Below, piece by piece: positions 34,250 through 43,619 of a stretch of 64,000 nt of DNA. The notes beneath the pieces were generated by a model. It was not told the origin of the DNA and ran no database searches. It was given only the letters and a program-made list of their open reading frames with translations. The stretch is from JACNKV01 sp964645915 (GTDB lineage Bacteria > Fidelibacterota > Marinisomatia > Marinisomatales > JACNKV01): contig CAZYDH010000001.1 of NCBI GenBank assembly GCA_964645915.1, positions 130,854 to 194,853 on the forward strand, given 5' to 3'. The translations under genes and the position numbers were made by a program. The number at the start of each line of letters is the position of its first letter. The stretch's first letter is position 1.

Positions 34250-34729
34250 ATGAAGCTTGATAATAAAGACAAACAAATAATCAATCTATTGCAACACAAT
34301 AGCAGAATGACAGCCAGCGATATGGCTACAAAAGTTGATTTATCTACCCCTGCGGTAGCAGAAAGAATTAAAAAATTAATTGAATTTGGATACATAGATC
34401 ATTTCACCACTAAAATTAATGCCAAAAAAATGGGTTTTGATCTTACAGCATTTATTAATGTGGACAGTTCATCCTCTGATCACTATGAAGAAATCGTTAT
34501 ATCTTCAAAAGCCCATCCTTCCGTTATGGAATGTCATTCTGTTACCGGTGAAGGGAGTCACTTATTGAAGATCCGTGTGCGAAATTCAACTGAATTGGAA
34601 GAATTACTAAGCGAAATTCAACAATGGCCGGGCGTGATAAGAACACATACGATGTTAGTTTTATCAACTTATAAAGAGAATTTAAACATCCGATTATCGG
34701 ATGAAGAATATAGGAGAAAAAATGTTTAA
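34250..34729 (+). CDS. Lrp/AsnC-family transcription regulator
   Basis: This 159-residue protein has an N-terminal helix-turn-helix (LQHNSRMTASDMATKVDLST, then PAVAERIKKLIEFGYI) and the C-terminal ligand-binding RAM domain (SVMECHSVTGEGSHLLKIRV, ELLSEIQQWPGVIRTHTML). Such regulators form octamers and respond to amino acids. The glutamine synthetase gene starts inside its last codons, so it probably controls nitrogen assimilation and its own operon. The leader (34176-34249) is very AT-rich and has no clear ribosome site. Confidence 0.93.
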   Translation: MKLDNKDKQIINLLQHNSRMTASDMATKVDLSTPAVAERIKKLIEFGYIDHFTTKINAKKMGFDLTAFINVDSSSSDHYEEIVISSKAHPSVMECHSVTGEGSHLLKIRVRNSTELEELLSEIQQWPGVIRTHTMLVLSTYKENLNIRLSDEEYRRKNV

Positions 34730-35732
34730 AATAATGGCTGAATATATTTGGATCGACGGACATAAACCGACACAAAAACTAAGGTCTAAAACAAGGATTA
34801 TTGACGGACCTGTTTCTGAGGTCTCTCAGGTCCCGATGTGGAGTTTTGATGGATCAAGTACAAAGCAAGCAGAAGGGAACACAAGCGATTGTTTGTTACA
34901 TCCGGTGTATCTCATTCAGGATCCCATTAGAGAAGCAGATAATGTTTTGGTGATGTGCGAAGTATATAATCCGGATGGAACTCCGCATTCTTCCAATAAA
35001 AGAGCAGAGCTTCGAGAAATGGCTGAAAAATATAAATCAGATGAACCATTATTTGGAATAGAACAAGAATATACATTGTTTAAAGGTCGCTCTCCCCTTG
35101 GCTGGCCGGACGGTGGTTATCCGGCTCCACAGGGACCTTTTTATTGTGGTGTCGGTTCTGATGAAGTCTTTGGAAGGGAATTAGTCGAAAAACACTTACA
35201 ATTGTGTTTGAAGGCAGGGCTTATGGTCTCGGGAATTAACGCAGAAGTCATGCCGGGTCAATGGGAGTTTCAGATCGGACCAATAGATCCGCTAGAAGTC
35301 GCTGATGAAATATGGCTAGCACGGTGGTTGCTGTATAGAGTAGGAGAAGATTTTGGAGTTAGTGCAACATTGCATCCTAAGCCGGTCAAAGGAGATTGGA
35401 ATGGTGCCGGTGCTCATACAAATTTCAGTACAAAAAAAATGCGGGAAGCAGGTGGACTAAAATATGTGGAAGAAGCCTGTGAGAAATTGGGGAAAAAACA
35501 TAGTGAACATATAGCAGTATATGGTGCTCACAATAAAGAAAGATTAACCGGATTACATGAAACGTGCTCAATAGATGAATACCGGTATGGTATTAGCGAT
35601 CGAGGAGCTTCCGTTCGAATACCTATGGTCTCGGTTAATGAAGGAAAAGGATATCTGGAAGATAGACGTCCTGCTGCAAACATGGATCCGTATGTTGTTT
35701 GTGCAATGATGATAAAAACAATTTGCGAATAA
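34722..35732 (+). CDS. glnA: Type II-like (GSII) glutamine synthetase
   Basis: This 336-residue enzyme is far shorter than bacterial GSI (~470) and matches the GSII layout best known from eukaryotes. Motifs are MWSFDGSSTKQAEG, the metal-binding LFGIEQEYTLF and GINAEVMPGQWEFQIG, the ATP-site NGAGAHTNFSTKKM and EDRRPAANMDPY. It makes glutamine from glutamate, ammonia and ATP. AGGAG lies five bases before the ATG at 34722, eight bases inside the end of the Lrp gene; the longer frame from 34701 is unlikely. Because GSII is not subject to the adenylylation control of GSI, the coupled Lrp regulator may be the main control. Confidence 0.92.
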   Translation: MFKIMAEYIWIDGHKPTQKLRSKTRIIDGPVSEVSQVPMWSFDGSSTKQAEGNTSDCLLHPVYLIQDPIREADNVLVMCEVYNPDGTPHSSNKRAELREMAEKYKSDEPLFGIEQEYTLFKGRSPLGWPDGGYPAPQGPFYCGVGSDEVFGRELVEKHLQLCLKAGLMVSGINAEVMPGQWEFQIGPIDPLEVADEIWLARWLLYRVGEDFGVSATLHPKPVKGDWNGAGAHTNFSTKKMREAGGLKYVEEACEKLGKKHSEHIAVYGAHNKERLTGLHETCSIDEYRYGISDRGASVRIPMVSVNEGKGYLEDRRPAANMDPYVVCAMMIKTICE

Positions 35733-35755
35733 AAAGATTATCAAATATATAACAG

Positions 35756-35788
35756 AAAAGCTCCATTAATTTGGAGCTTTTTCTTTTT
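35756..35788 (+). terminator. Intrinsic terminator after glnA
   Basis: AAAAGCTCCA and TGGAGCTTTT form a 10-bp stem around TTAATT, followed by TCTTTTT. It ends the Lrp-glnA unit. Confidence 0.9.
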
Positions 35789-35798
35789 GAAACAAGGT

Positions 35799-35834
35799 TT
35801 GTTGATATTGTGTAATATAGTATAGTATCTATAC
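35799..35834 (+). promoter_or_regulatory. Promoter with palindromic MarR operator
   Basis: TTGTTG (35799-35804), 16 bases and TATAGT (35821-35826) form a plausible promoter. The perfect palindrome GTATAG-TAT-CTATAC (35820-35834) overlaps the -10 box and ends eight bases before the MarR ATG. The 12-base core TAGTATCTATAC recurs, inverted, at 36311-36322. This is typical of autorepression by a MarR-type protein. Confidence 0.6.
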
Positions 35835-35842
35835 ATTCAAGC

Positions 35843-36316
35843 ATGAAATTAATGAAAAAATTAGTGATTAGACAGATAACCGAAAAGTTTCTCCAGATTC
35901 ACAATCAATTAAAGCTTCTTGAAAAATCATCCAAACGATTTGGGATTGATGAGGAGTTAAGTTTGTCTGAACTTGAATTAGTTAAAGCTGTCGGACGACA
36001 TCCAAGAAGCAATATGACTGAAATTGCTTCGATCTTGGGGATTACAAAAGGAGCTGTCTCTCAAATGTCCGTAAAGCTCGTTAGTAAATATCTGTTAAAA
36101 AAAGAAAATAATCCTGTAAACAGTAAAGAAATATGGTTGATGTTATCAGAAAAAGGAGAAGCTGTCTTTGAACAAGCTGAAAACTTTTATTATGGGATGT
36201 TTTCAGAACTTGATGATAAAATAGATAAAATGAACATTGAACAAATCGAGTTGATCCTTGAATCATTTGATCTTGTAGAAAATTATTTGAAACAAAGTAA
36301 TAGGGATATAGTATAG
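35843..36316 (+). CDS. MarR-family transcription regulator
   Basis: This 157-residue protein has the MarR winged-helix layout. A long N-terminal helix is followed by ELELVKAVGRHPRSNMTEIA and SILGITKGAVSQMSVKLVSK (recognition helix), a wing region with LLKKENNPVNSKEIWLMLSE, and C-terminal dimerisation helices. MarR proteins usually repress their own gene and a neighbour and let go on binding a small ligand. The matching palindromes at the promoter and over the stop codon, before the hemolysin III gene, support this. A second ATG at 35852 is possible. Confidence 0.88.
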   Translation: MKLMKKLVIRQITEKFLQIHNQLKLLEKSSKRFGIDEELSLSELELVKAVGRHPRSNMTEIASILGITKGAVSQMSVKLVSKYLLKKENNPVNSKEIWLMLSEKGEAVFEQAENFYYGMFSELDDKIDKMNIEQIELILESFDLVENYLKQSNRDIV

Positions 36317-36322
36317 ATACTA
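36309..36322 (+). promoter_or_regulatory. Second MarR-type operator, before the hemolysin III gene
   Basis: TAGTAT-AG-ATACTA is a perfect palindrome overlapping the MarR stop codon, 30 bases before the next ATG. Its last 12 bases (36311-36322) match exactly, in inverted orientation, the operator upstream of the MarR gene. It could let the same protein control the hemolysin III gene. Confidence 0.5.
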
Positions 36323-36351
36323 AACCGAAAAATATAAACAGAAGCGCATAA

Positions 36352-36990
36352 ATGAAAAAAAATAAAGATCGCTCCCAAACTCTCGGCGAAGAAATTGCAA
36401 ACAGCATTACCCATGGAATTGGAACAGGTTTAAGCATAGCAGCCCTTGCAATTTTAGTGGTGTTTGCTGCTAAAAAAGGAGATCCTTGGGAAATTGTAGG
36501 ATTTAGTATCTATGGAACCTCACTATTTTTGCTATATTTGATCTCTACGCTGTATCATGGATTTACACATCAAAAGGTAAAAAGAGTATTTAGAGTTTTA
36601 GATCATTCGGCTATTTTTATTTTAATTGCCGGAACGTATACTCCCATTACGTTAACGGCCTTACGCGGACCTTGGGGTTGGACATTGTTCGGAATTGTCT
36701 GGGGCTTGGCCGGAGCAGGAATTATACTAAAAGTGATGTTGTTTGGACGATTTGAAAAATTAAGTGTTTTATTGTATATCCTTATGGGATGGATAGTGAT
36801 AATTGCTTTAAAACCGTTAATCACGATGCTTCCCGCAGTTTCACTGATGTGGATTGGAATTGGGGGTCTATTTTATACGATTGGTGTCATATTCTATGCT
36901 TGGCAGAAATTACCCTATCACCATGTCATTTGGCACATATTTGTCTTAGGTGGGAGCGTGTCTCATTTCTTTGGGATGTTGTTTTTATAG
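36352..36990 (+). CDS. Hemolysin III / YqfA-type (PAQR) membrane protein
   Basis: This 212-residue protein has seven predicted membrane helices. Family signatures are EEIANSITHGIGTGLSIAAL, YLISTLYHGF, RVLDHSAIFILIAGTYTPIT and the C-terminal YHHVIWHIFVLGGSVSHFFG, with the histidines that bind zinc in the PAQR group. Related proteins are linked to lipid or ceramide hydrolysis and membrane fluidity, but bacterial members are poorly defined; 'hemolysin' is a historical name. The MarR gene and its operator directly upstream suggest regulated expression. Confidence 0.88.
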   Translation: MKKNKDRSQTLGEEIANSITHGIGTGLSIAALAILVVFAAKKGDPWEIVGFSIYGTSLFLLYLISTLYHGFTHQKVKRVFRVLDHSAIFILIAGTYTPITLTALRGPWGWTLFGIVWGLAGAGIILKVMLFGRFEKLSVLLYILMGWIVIIALKPLITMLPAVSLMWIGIGGLFYTIGVIFYAWQKLPYHHVIWHIFVLGGSVSHFFGMLFL

Positions 36991-37026
36991 TTAACAGAAA
37001 TCAAACAATTTAATTTGTGAATTAAA

Positions 37027-37515
37027 ATGAAGTTATTATCAGAAATACAGGGATTAACCAAAATAGATTTAGGAAAACATTTGTCTTCATTTGTTTCAGC
37101 CAACAGAGACGATAATAGAATAGATTTAACCTATTATTTTCAGAAAGATACGGGACATTTATTTACGGAAGTTGTTTTTGGGAAATTTGCACAAGGTCCA
37201 CCAAATCATGTTCACGGAGGTGCAATTTCTGCTGTGTTAGATGAATCCATGGGAATAGCATCATGGATCAATAAACACCCCGTGATGACTGCAAAATTAA
37301 CCACTGAATTTCTAAAACCGGTTCCGTTAGGTATTGATATTATTGTTGAAGCATGGATTGATTCTATCCAAAATAAAAAAATAACCGGACAAAGCAAATT
37401 GACAGACTCTCAAGGTGTTGTTTACGCAAAAGCACATGGGTTATTTATAGTCCTTGAAATAGACAAATTCAAAAAGATGGGTGCTTTGCCGGATGAGTAC
37501 ATTCGTCATTTATAG
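37027..37515 (+). CDS. PaaI-type hotdog thioesterase
   Basis: This 162-residue protein has the hotdog-fold signature PPNHVHGGAISAVLDESMG, with HGG and the catalytic-type Asp/Glu in DES, then LTTEFLKPVPLGIDIIVEAW. Such enzymes hydrolyse acyl-CoA or aryl-CoA thioesters in the cytoplasm. The substrate cannot be read here. It lies 36 bases after the hemolysin III gene and overlaps the YhhN gene by 23 bases, suggesting co-expression of membrane-lipid-related functions. Confidence 0.85.
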   Translation: MKLLSEIQGLTKIDLGKHLSSFVSANRDDNRIDLTYYFQKDTGHLFTEVVFGKFAQGPPNHVHGGAISAVLDESMGIASWINKHPVMTAKLTTEFLKPVPLGIDIIVEAWIDSIQNKKITGQSKLTDSQGVVYAKAHGLFIVLEIDKFKKMGALPDEYIRHL

Positions 37516-38131
37516 TATACTCATTCTGATTCTTGTCTTCAGTGCTTTGCATATCCGCGCTGAATACAGGAATTCTATTTTATACATTACGATTTTTAAA
37601 CCACTTACTATGCTATTGATTCTCGCTATTGCCATATTTAATAGCGATACAATCTCTTTATATAAAGTATTGATCATATGTGGTTTAATATTCTCACTAG
37701 TTGGCGATGTGATGTTAATGCGACCTATCAATAAGTTCGCTTTTGGGTTAATTGCATTTTTTATCACCCATTTGTTTTACGTGTATGCTTTTGGTTCAGT
37801 TGAAGGTTTCCAAGATTTGCAAGTTGGATGGGTGATTTTATTTGTTGGCGGATTTGTTTTGTTTTATCATTTGAGTCGATCATTACACAGATTAAAGATC
37901 CCCGTGTTTTTTTATATCACTGTGATCAGTTTAATGACGTGGCAGGCAGGTGAGTTATGGATGTCGGTTGGAACAAGCAAAGCAACCTTTGCTTTTGTAG
38001 GTGCAATATTATTTTGCATCTCAGATTCAATATTGTCAATTAGTCGGTTTAAAGTCAATTTTAAACTGTCTCAAGCGATAATCCTTGGGACCTATTATCC
38101 GGCACAACTTTTCATAGCATTATCGGTTTAA
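37493..38131 (+). CDS. YhhN-family (lysoplasmalogenase-like) membrane protein
   Basis: This 212-residue protein has about eight hydrophobic helices. Family marks are KPLTMLLILAIAIFNSDT, LIFSLVGDVMLM, ILFCISDSILSISRF and the C-terminal ILGTYYPAQLFIALSV, all typical of YhhN/TMEM86, whose animal members cleave lysoplasmalogen. The start at ATG 37493 lies inside the thioesterase gene; a GTG at 37481 would add four residues. It closes a four-gene run (MarR, hemolysin III, thioesterase, YhhN) that may deal with membrane lipids. Confidence 0.85.
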   Translation: MSTFVIYSILILILVFSALHIRAEYRNSILYITIFKPLTMLLILAIAIFNSDTISLYKVLIICGLIFSLVGDVMLMRPINKFAFGLIAFFITHLFYVYAFGSVEGFQDLQVGWVILFVGGFVLFYHLSRSLHRLKIPVFFYITVISLMTWQAGELWMSVGTSKATFAFVGAILFCISDSILSISRFKVNFKLSQAIILGTYYPAQLFIALSV

Positions 38132-38367
38132 TAAGAGGTTTCAATACAGATTATAGAAGAATCATACGGAAGATTGTGATTAATATCTCATGTATAATCA
38201 AAATACAAATCGTGACAGTTGAACCATTTATGAGAGAATGTAATATTCAGATAATATTCTTTTGAAACAAATTAGGATTTCGAACATAAATTTAGATACT
38301 AACACGCAACTCGCCACATAAAATTTTTATACATATTTAATAAATATACTCAATCAAGGAGAAAATA

Positions 38368-39432
38368 ATGGAAATACAAAAGAAACAATTTTTTAAAGCA
38401 TTAGTCGTTGCTCCGAGTCCATCAGGATTTGAACAACCTGCACAGGAAGTATATCGGAATTTTGTTAAACCTTACGCTGATGAAGTCAAAACCGATGTGC
38501 ATGGAAATGTAATTGCCTTTAAAAAAGGAACAGGAAAATTACGTTTAATGTTTAGTGGGCATGCAGATGAGATCGGATTAATGATCAATTATGTTGATGA
38601 TAATGGATACATCAGATTTCAACCAATTGGTGGAGTGGATGCAGGGCTTCTTCCGGGATTGCGTGTCAATATTTACCACAATGGAAAGAAAGTCCGTGGA
38701 GTTTTGGGTAAAAAACCGATCCATCTGTTAAAACCGGAAGACAGAAAGCATGCTGCAAAAATCAGTGATTTATGGATTGATATTGGTGCCAAAGATAAGA
38801 AAGCAGCTTTAAAACGAGTCTCAATAGGCGATCCGATCACTTTCGATTTTGGAATGGACACTTTAAAAGGTGATATCGTTTCTACAAAAGCAACAGATAA
38901 TAAAGTAGGTGTATATGTTGTTGGAGCAATCCTGAAAGAACTGGCAGATGAAAAAATTGCCGCGAATGTCTTTTCAGTATCCTCTGTTCAAGAAGAAATC
39001 GGATTACGAGGTGCAATTACCAGCGCTTATGGAATTGATCCACAAGTGGGGATTGCCATTGATGTTACACACGCAACGGATTATCCCGGAATAGATAAAA
39101 ATGTCCATGGAGATATTAAAATGAATGAAGGGCCGGTTGTGGCGGTTGGTGCAAATATTAACCCGAAAGTTTTTGAGTTGTTAAAAGAGGCAGGAGACAA
39201 AGCAAAAATTAAATACCAAATTGAAGCTGCTCCACGCGGGACAGGAACAGATGCAAACGCCATACAAACTACACGAGCAGGCGTTGCGGCTGGATTGGTC
39301 AGTGTGCCTAATCGCTACATGCATACACCCAGTGAAGTCATTTCATTAAAAGACTTGGATGACACAGCGAAGTTATTAGCACAATTTGCACGGATGGTTA
39401 ACGACGACACAGACTTTATTCCCGGTCTTTAA
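38368..39432 (+). CDS. M42-family metallo-aminopeptidase
   Basis: This 354-residue protein matches the M42 (glutamyl aminopeptidase/TET) family. Di-metal ligands are seen in LMFSGHADEIGLMI (His), TKATDNKVGVYV (Asp), SSVQEEIGLRGA (Glu-Glu) and AIDVTHATDYPG (Asp), with the last His near NRYMHTPSEV. Such enzymes form large tetrahedral particles that trim peptides in the cytoplasm. An AAGGAG site precedes the ATG. The 236 bases upstream hold no gene and a likely promoter; a long perfect hairpin follows. Confidence 0.93.
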   Translation: MEIQKKQFFKALVVAPSPSGFEQPAQEVYRNFVKPYADEVKTDVHGNVIAFKKGTGKLRLMFSGHADEIGLMINYVDDNGYIRFQPIGGVDAGLLPGLRVNIYHNGKKVRGVLGKKPIHLLKPEDRKHAAKISDLWIDIGAKDKKAALKRVSIGDPITFDFGMDTLKGDIVSTKATDNKVGVYVVGAILKELADEKIAANVFSVSSVQEEIGLRGAITSAYGIDPQVGIAIDVTHATDYPGIDKNVHGDIKMNEGPVVAVGANINPKVFELLKEAGDKAKIKYQIEAAPRGTGTDANAIQTTRAGVAAGLVSVPNRYMHTPSEVISLKDLDDTAKLLAQFARMVNDDTDFIPGL

Positions 39433-39443
39433 AAACACATCAA

Positions 39444-39479
39444 AACATGTTGAAGCAGAATTATCTGCTTCAACATGTT
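39444..39479 (+). terminator. Long perfect hairpin after the M42 peptidase gene
   Basis: AACATGTTGAAGCAGA (39444-39459) and TCTGCTTCAACATGTT (39464-39479) form a perfect 16-bp stem around a 4-base loop ATTA. No T-run follows. It sits 12 bases past the stop and probably terminates or protects the transcript. Confidence 0.75.
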
Positions 39480-39514
39480 CACTATTAATATATTTAAAAA
39501 GTTTTCAGAAAGAT

Positions 39515-39540
39515 GACAACTTTTTTATTAAAAGGTTGTC
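39515..39540. repeat. Inverted repeat upstream of the PDZ gene
   Basis: GACAAC (39515-39520) and GTTGTC (39535-39540) flank a T/A-rich centre, 65 bases before the next ATG. An operator or small hairpin in the promoter region is possible; nothing more can be said. Confidence 0.35.
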
Positions 39541-39604
39541 TAAAGGTTATATATAAATACAAATGGACGGATTTTATCAAAAACAGTAAAAGGAAAAACG
39601 TACA

Positions 39605-40873
39605 ATGAAAACAACAAAGTTAATCGTATTATTTTTATTTGGAACATTACTTTTTGCACAAGAAGATGCAAACCAAACCACAGATACTCAAGCTGAAAAA
39701 GAAGAAGCTAAAGTTGAAGTGATCATCGAAAAGCACGATAGCGTTGATGAAGAGTTGGAAAAAATTGGTGAGCGTTTGGAAGAGTGGGGAGAGGAAATGG
39801 AAGACTGGGGGGCTGAGGTAGAAGAAGCTGTTGAAAGTGGTTTAGAGATTCCACCCATACCATCTATTCAAACATCCATCAAATCAGGTGGGAAGAAAAA
39901 ATTATTAATGGGCATTCATCCAAAAGATATTTCATTTCCGGTAGCATATAAAATGCACTACCCACACAATTATGGTGTTTTGGTCACGAAAGTGATCGAA
40001 GGAACAAATGCAGATCGTGCCAAATTGATGAATAACGATATCATCATGGAATGGAATGGAGAAAAAGTACGAGGAGAAGAACATCTACGGAACTTAATTA
40101 GAAGTCAAACAGTTGGGAACACGGTTGAAATAACCTATTTTAGAAACGAAGAAATAGCAAAAACAAATCTGACGTTTTCTCTCCCTCCTTCCAAAGTGAT
40201 ACATGAAAAAAAATACAAAAAAGTAAAAAAAACGAGTAAACTACATCCCGGATATGGTGGTGGATTTGTTAATGCAAAATATATTGATTTCGATTATTCT
40301 GAATTAAACCAAATTTTAACACAATTAGGATTTACTGAACTTACTCCGGAAAGAACAATCTATTTTGGCGGCGGCGGAATGGGAAATGTTGGAAAAGGTT
40401 GGTTTCTTGGAGGAAGAGGTTATGGCTTTATGAATAAGGAAGATATCGCTATAACAGGTGGCGGCAAACGCCATTTAGTAGTGAATAATGGGTTTGGCGG
40501 AGTTACACTCACTAAGAAAATCCCCCTATTTACAAAACGTCTTGTACTTGATTTTGATATGATGCTTGGTGGTGGAATGATGGAGATTGAGATGGGTGAA
40601 ACCAATGGATATGATTGGCAAAATACAGAGATATCCGGTCAATATCAGAAGTTTCAAAAAGGATATATGATCGGAGAATCTTCTGTTGGTGCATTATTGA
40701 GAATAAAGAATTGGTTTGGGTTTCATGCACGTTATGGATTGCTAAAAACCTTCACCTTTAATGATAATTGGGGAGAAAATACGTTTATGACCGATACCTA
40801 TACGGTGAGTGGAGACTCTCCGGAATTACCATATGGAAGAACTGCAACAATCGGAGTATGGTTCGGATTTTAG
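39605..40873 (+). CDS. Secreted PDZ-domain protein
   Basis: This 422-residue protein has a signal peptide (KLIVLFLFGTLLFAQ). A Glu-rich, coiled-coil-like stretch follows (residues ~25-80), then a PDZ domain from about residue 110 (NYGVLVTKVIEGTNADRAKL, NNDIIMEWNGEKVRGEEHL). The second half has Gly-rich strands (FGGGGMGNVGKGWFLGGRGY) and looks beta-rich to a terminal WFGF, perhaps a small barrel or outer-membrane anchor. PDZ domains bind protein C-termini, often in envelope proteolysis, but no protease domain is present. The broken DUF5916 gene follows 48 bases later. Confidence 0.65.
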   Translation: MKTTKLIVLFLFGTLLFAQEDANQTTDTQAEKEEAKVEVIIEKHDSVDEELEKIGERLEEWGEEMEDWGAEVEEAVESGLEIPPIPSIQTSIKSGGKKKLLMGIHPKDISFPVAYKMHYPHNYGVLVTKVIEGTNADRAKLMNNDIIMEWNGEKVRGEEHLRNLIRSQTVGNTVEITYFRNEEIAKTNLTFSLPPSKVIHEKKYKKVKKTSKLHPGYGGGFVNAKYIDFDYSELNQILTQLGFTELTPERTIYFGGGGMGNVGKGWFLGGRGYGFMNKEDIAITGGGKRHLVVNNGFGGVTLTKKIPLFTKRLVLDFDMMLGGGMMEIEMGETNGYDWQNTEISGQYQKFQKGYMIGESSVGALLRIKNWFGFHARYGLLKTFTFNDNWGENTFMTDTYTVSGDSPELPYGRTATIGVWFGF

Positions 40874-40921
40874 GTTTTAGTGGATAAGCAGTATTATCTG
40901 ATCGCAAAAGGAAATTAAAAA

Positions 40922-43570
40922 ATGTTGAAAAAAATATTAGTAACAACCGGCATTTTCATTGTCTTCTTTGTGACGGAGTTAAACGCAACCGGCAAGACGC
41001 TGGAAGCGATTCCTCTTGAAGAAAGCAAAATCATCGTTGACGGTTTATTGAATGAACAAATCTGGATGAACGTTCCGTTTAAAGATGATTTTATTCAAAG
41101 AGAACCTGTTGAAAATATTGATCCAACTGAAAGAACAGAGTTTTCCATTCTCTATGATAAAGCACACATTTATATTGGGATTAAAGCCTTTACTAAAGAT
41201 CCCAATACGATTAAAGGTGTTTTAACTCGACGTGATGAATGGTCACCGAGTGATTGGTTGGTGGTATTCATTGATAGTTATAATGACAATCGAACTGCAT
41301 TTTCTTTTGCGATCAATCCTGCAGGTGTGAAACAGGATATTCGATGGTCTAATGATGAAGAACCCGATATGAATTGGAATGCTGTATGGGGTGGTCAAGC
41401 ATCTGTTTCTTCAGATGGTTGGTCAGCTGAGTTTTAAATTCCGTTTAGAGAACTTCGTTTTGAATCCGCCGATACTCAAACTTGGGGGCTTCAAATAAAA
41501 CGGAATATTGAACAGAACAATGAAGAGGATTTTTGGACATATTGGTCAAAAAATGAACATGGGTTTGTGAGTCACTTTGGAGAGTTAAATAACTTAAATG
41601 ACATTCCTCAGCAAAAACAAATTCAGATAACTCCATACAGTACTGGTCAGGTAAATCATTCTGAACTTTATGTAAACCCAACCCATATGGACAATTATGA
41701 TTTAGATGGCGATATTGGAATGGATGTAAAAATCGGCGTGACCAATAATCTTACATTGGATATGACGGTTAATCCTGATTTTGGTCAGGTTGAAGCAGAT
41801 CCTGCAGAATTAAACCTTTCAGCATTCGAATCATACTTTCAGGAGAAACGTCCATTTTTTATTGAAGGAGGAAATATTTTCCACTATCCACTGGGAATTG
41901 GTGATGGGGAACAAAGTATGAATTCGTTGTTTTACACACGAAGAATAGGAAGATCTCCACACTATAGTGCTTATTGGGGAGAGTTTGGAGATGGATATAT
42001 TACCGAACCAAATTCAACCAGAATATTAGGTGCAGCCAAATTGAGTGGCAAAACCAGTAATGGTATTTCTATTGGGATTTTGGATGCGATAACAGCAAAA
42101 GAAACAGCAGTTATTAACTATGAAGATGGATTAGAATACAATCAAACCCTTGAACCATTAACAAATTATTTTGTCAATCGTGTTCAAAAAGATTTTAGAG
42201 AAGGCAAAACGACCCTTGGTGGAGTTGTTACAGCGGTTAATAGAAAGATTGAAGACGAACATCTGAATTGGCTTCACAATGATGCTTACTCGGGTGGAAT
42301 TGATTTTTCACATCTTTTTAATGATAACTCTTATATTATTCTTGGTGGGGTTTCAGCTTCACATGTACTCGGATCTACCGATGCAATATTGAACACACAG
42401 ACCGGGCCCATACATTATTTCCAGCGTACAGATGCCGAACATTTAAAAGTGGATTCAACAGCCACATCCCTCTCAGGTATTGCAAATAATTTAGCTTTAT
42501 TTAAAGTGTCCGGAGAGTGGCGCTGGGGATTTGGGCAATGGATGTTTTCTCCCGGATTTGAAGCCAATGATCTTGGGTATCATAGAGACGTTGATAAACA
42601 AATTCAATTCTTGTGGTTCAGCAGACAGAAGAATGAACCCGGGAAATATATTAGAAATTATCAAGCAAACTCATCTATTTGGCATGGGACAAATTTTGGT
42701 CAAGAATTTCACTCGTTTGGAGGAAATTTAAATACTAATATTACCTTTAATAATTATTGGGAAATTGGATCCGGTGTAGAGATTGATGGTCCGGGAATTC
42801 ATAAAACTGCACTTTGGGGTGGCCCTGCAATTGACAGAGATGGTGGATCGTCCATGTGGGTGTTTTTAAGCTCTGATTTAAGAAAAGATATTTCATTTAA
42901 TGTCAACCTTCATCAGGGGGGAAATAAAATGGGAACGCGATGGGAAGGGAGACGGACTCGGATAAATTGGAGACCCAGACAAAATTTAAATCTTTCGGTA
43001 GCCCTTCATTACAACTATCAACATGATACGTGGGCAAACTGGCAAGACTATCAACCAAAAATTAATGAGGAAACTGGGACTAAAGATTATCTTTTAGCAA
43101 ATTTCAGGCAGGAAACACTTTCTTCAACATTCCGATTGGACTGGACTTTGACTCCTAACCTGTCTCTTCAATATTACGGATCTCCATTCGTAACAGCGGG
43201 GATATATGACCGATTTATAAAAGTGATCGATCCGAAGGGTGATGATTATGATAGCCGTTTCTATTCATTCTCCGATGATGAATTGAACTATAATGAAACC
43301 TATGGCAGATGGGAAATTGATGAAGGGTCAGATGGCACAGTTAATTATTATATTCCCAACCTAGACTTTAATTTCAGATCCTTTAATTCGAATTTAGTTC
43401 TACGTTGGGAATTCTTACCCGGATCAACATTATATGCGGTATGGTCACAGGGGATTGTTGATTTTGTGGAGTTAGGAATTTTTGATTATAAAGATGATAT
43501 GACCAGCTTGTTTAAAGCGGAGCCGGAAAACATCTTGTTACTTAAGGTTAATTATCTTTTGAGCCTATAA
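40922..43570 (+). pseudogene. DUF5916 / CBM9-like outer-membrane protein gene interrupted by an in-frame stop
   Basis: The first part (40922-41437) has a signal peptide and a carbohydrate-binding family 9-like domain (ESKIIVDGLLNEQIWMNVPF, SDWLVVFIDSYNDNRTAFSF). It ends DGWSAEF at a TAA (41435-41437). Reading on in the same frame gives IPFRELRFESADTQTWGLQI, exactly what follows in DUF5916 proteins, and continues as a barrel (DMTVNPDFGQVEADPAELNL, EKRPFFIEGGNIF) to 43570. The total is 883 codons counting both stops. A single base change (AAA to TAA) would explain it; sequencing error is possible. Without the stop it would be a normal outer-membrane protein of this family. Confidence 0.85.
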
Positions 43571-43619
43571 AGGAAAACAGTATAAATATCATAAAAGTAT
43601 TAAACCTAGAAACATTGTT

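Noticed and set aside
41567..43570. Independent gene starting at an ATG in the DUF5916 region
   Set aside because: It is in the same frame as the upstream part, and the bases between the stop and this ATG encode conserved family sequence, so it is one interrupted gene.
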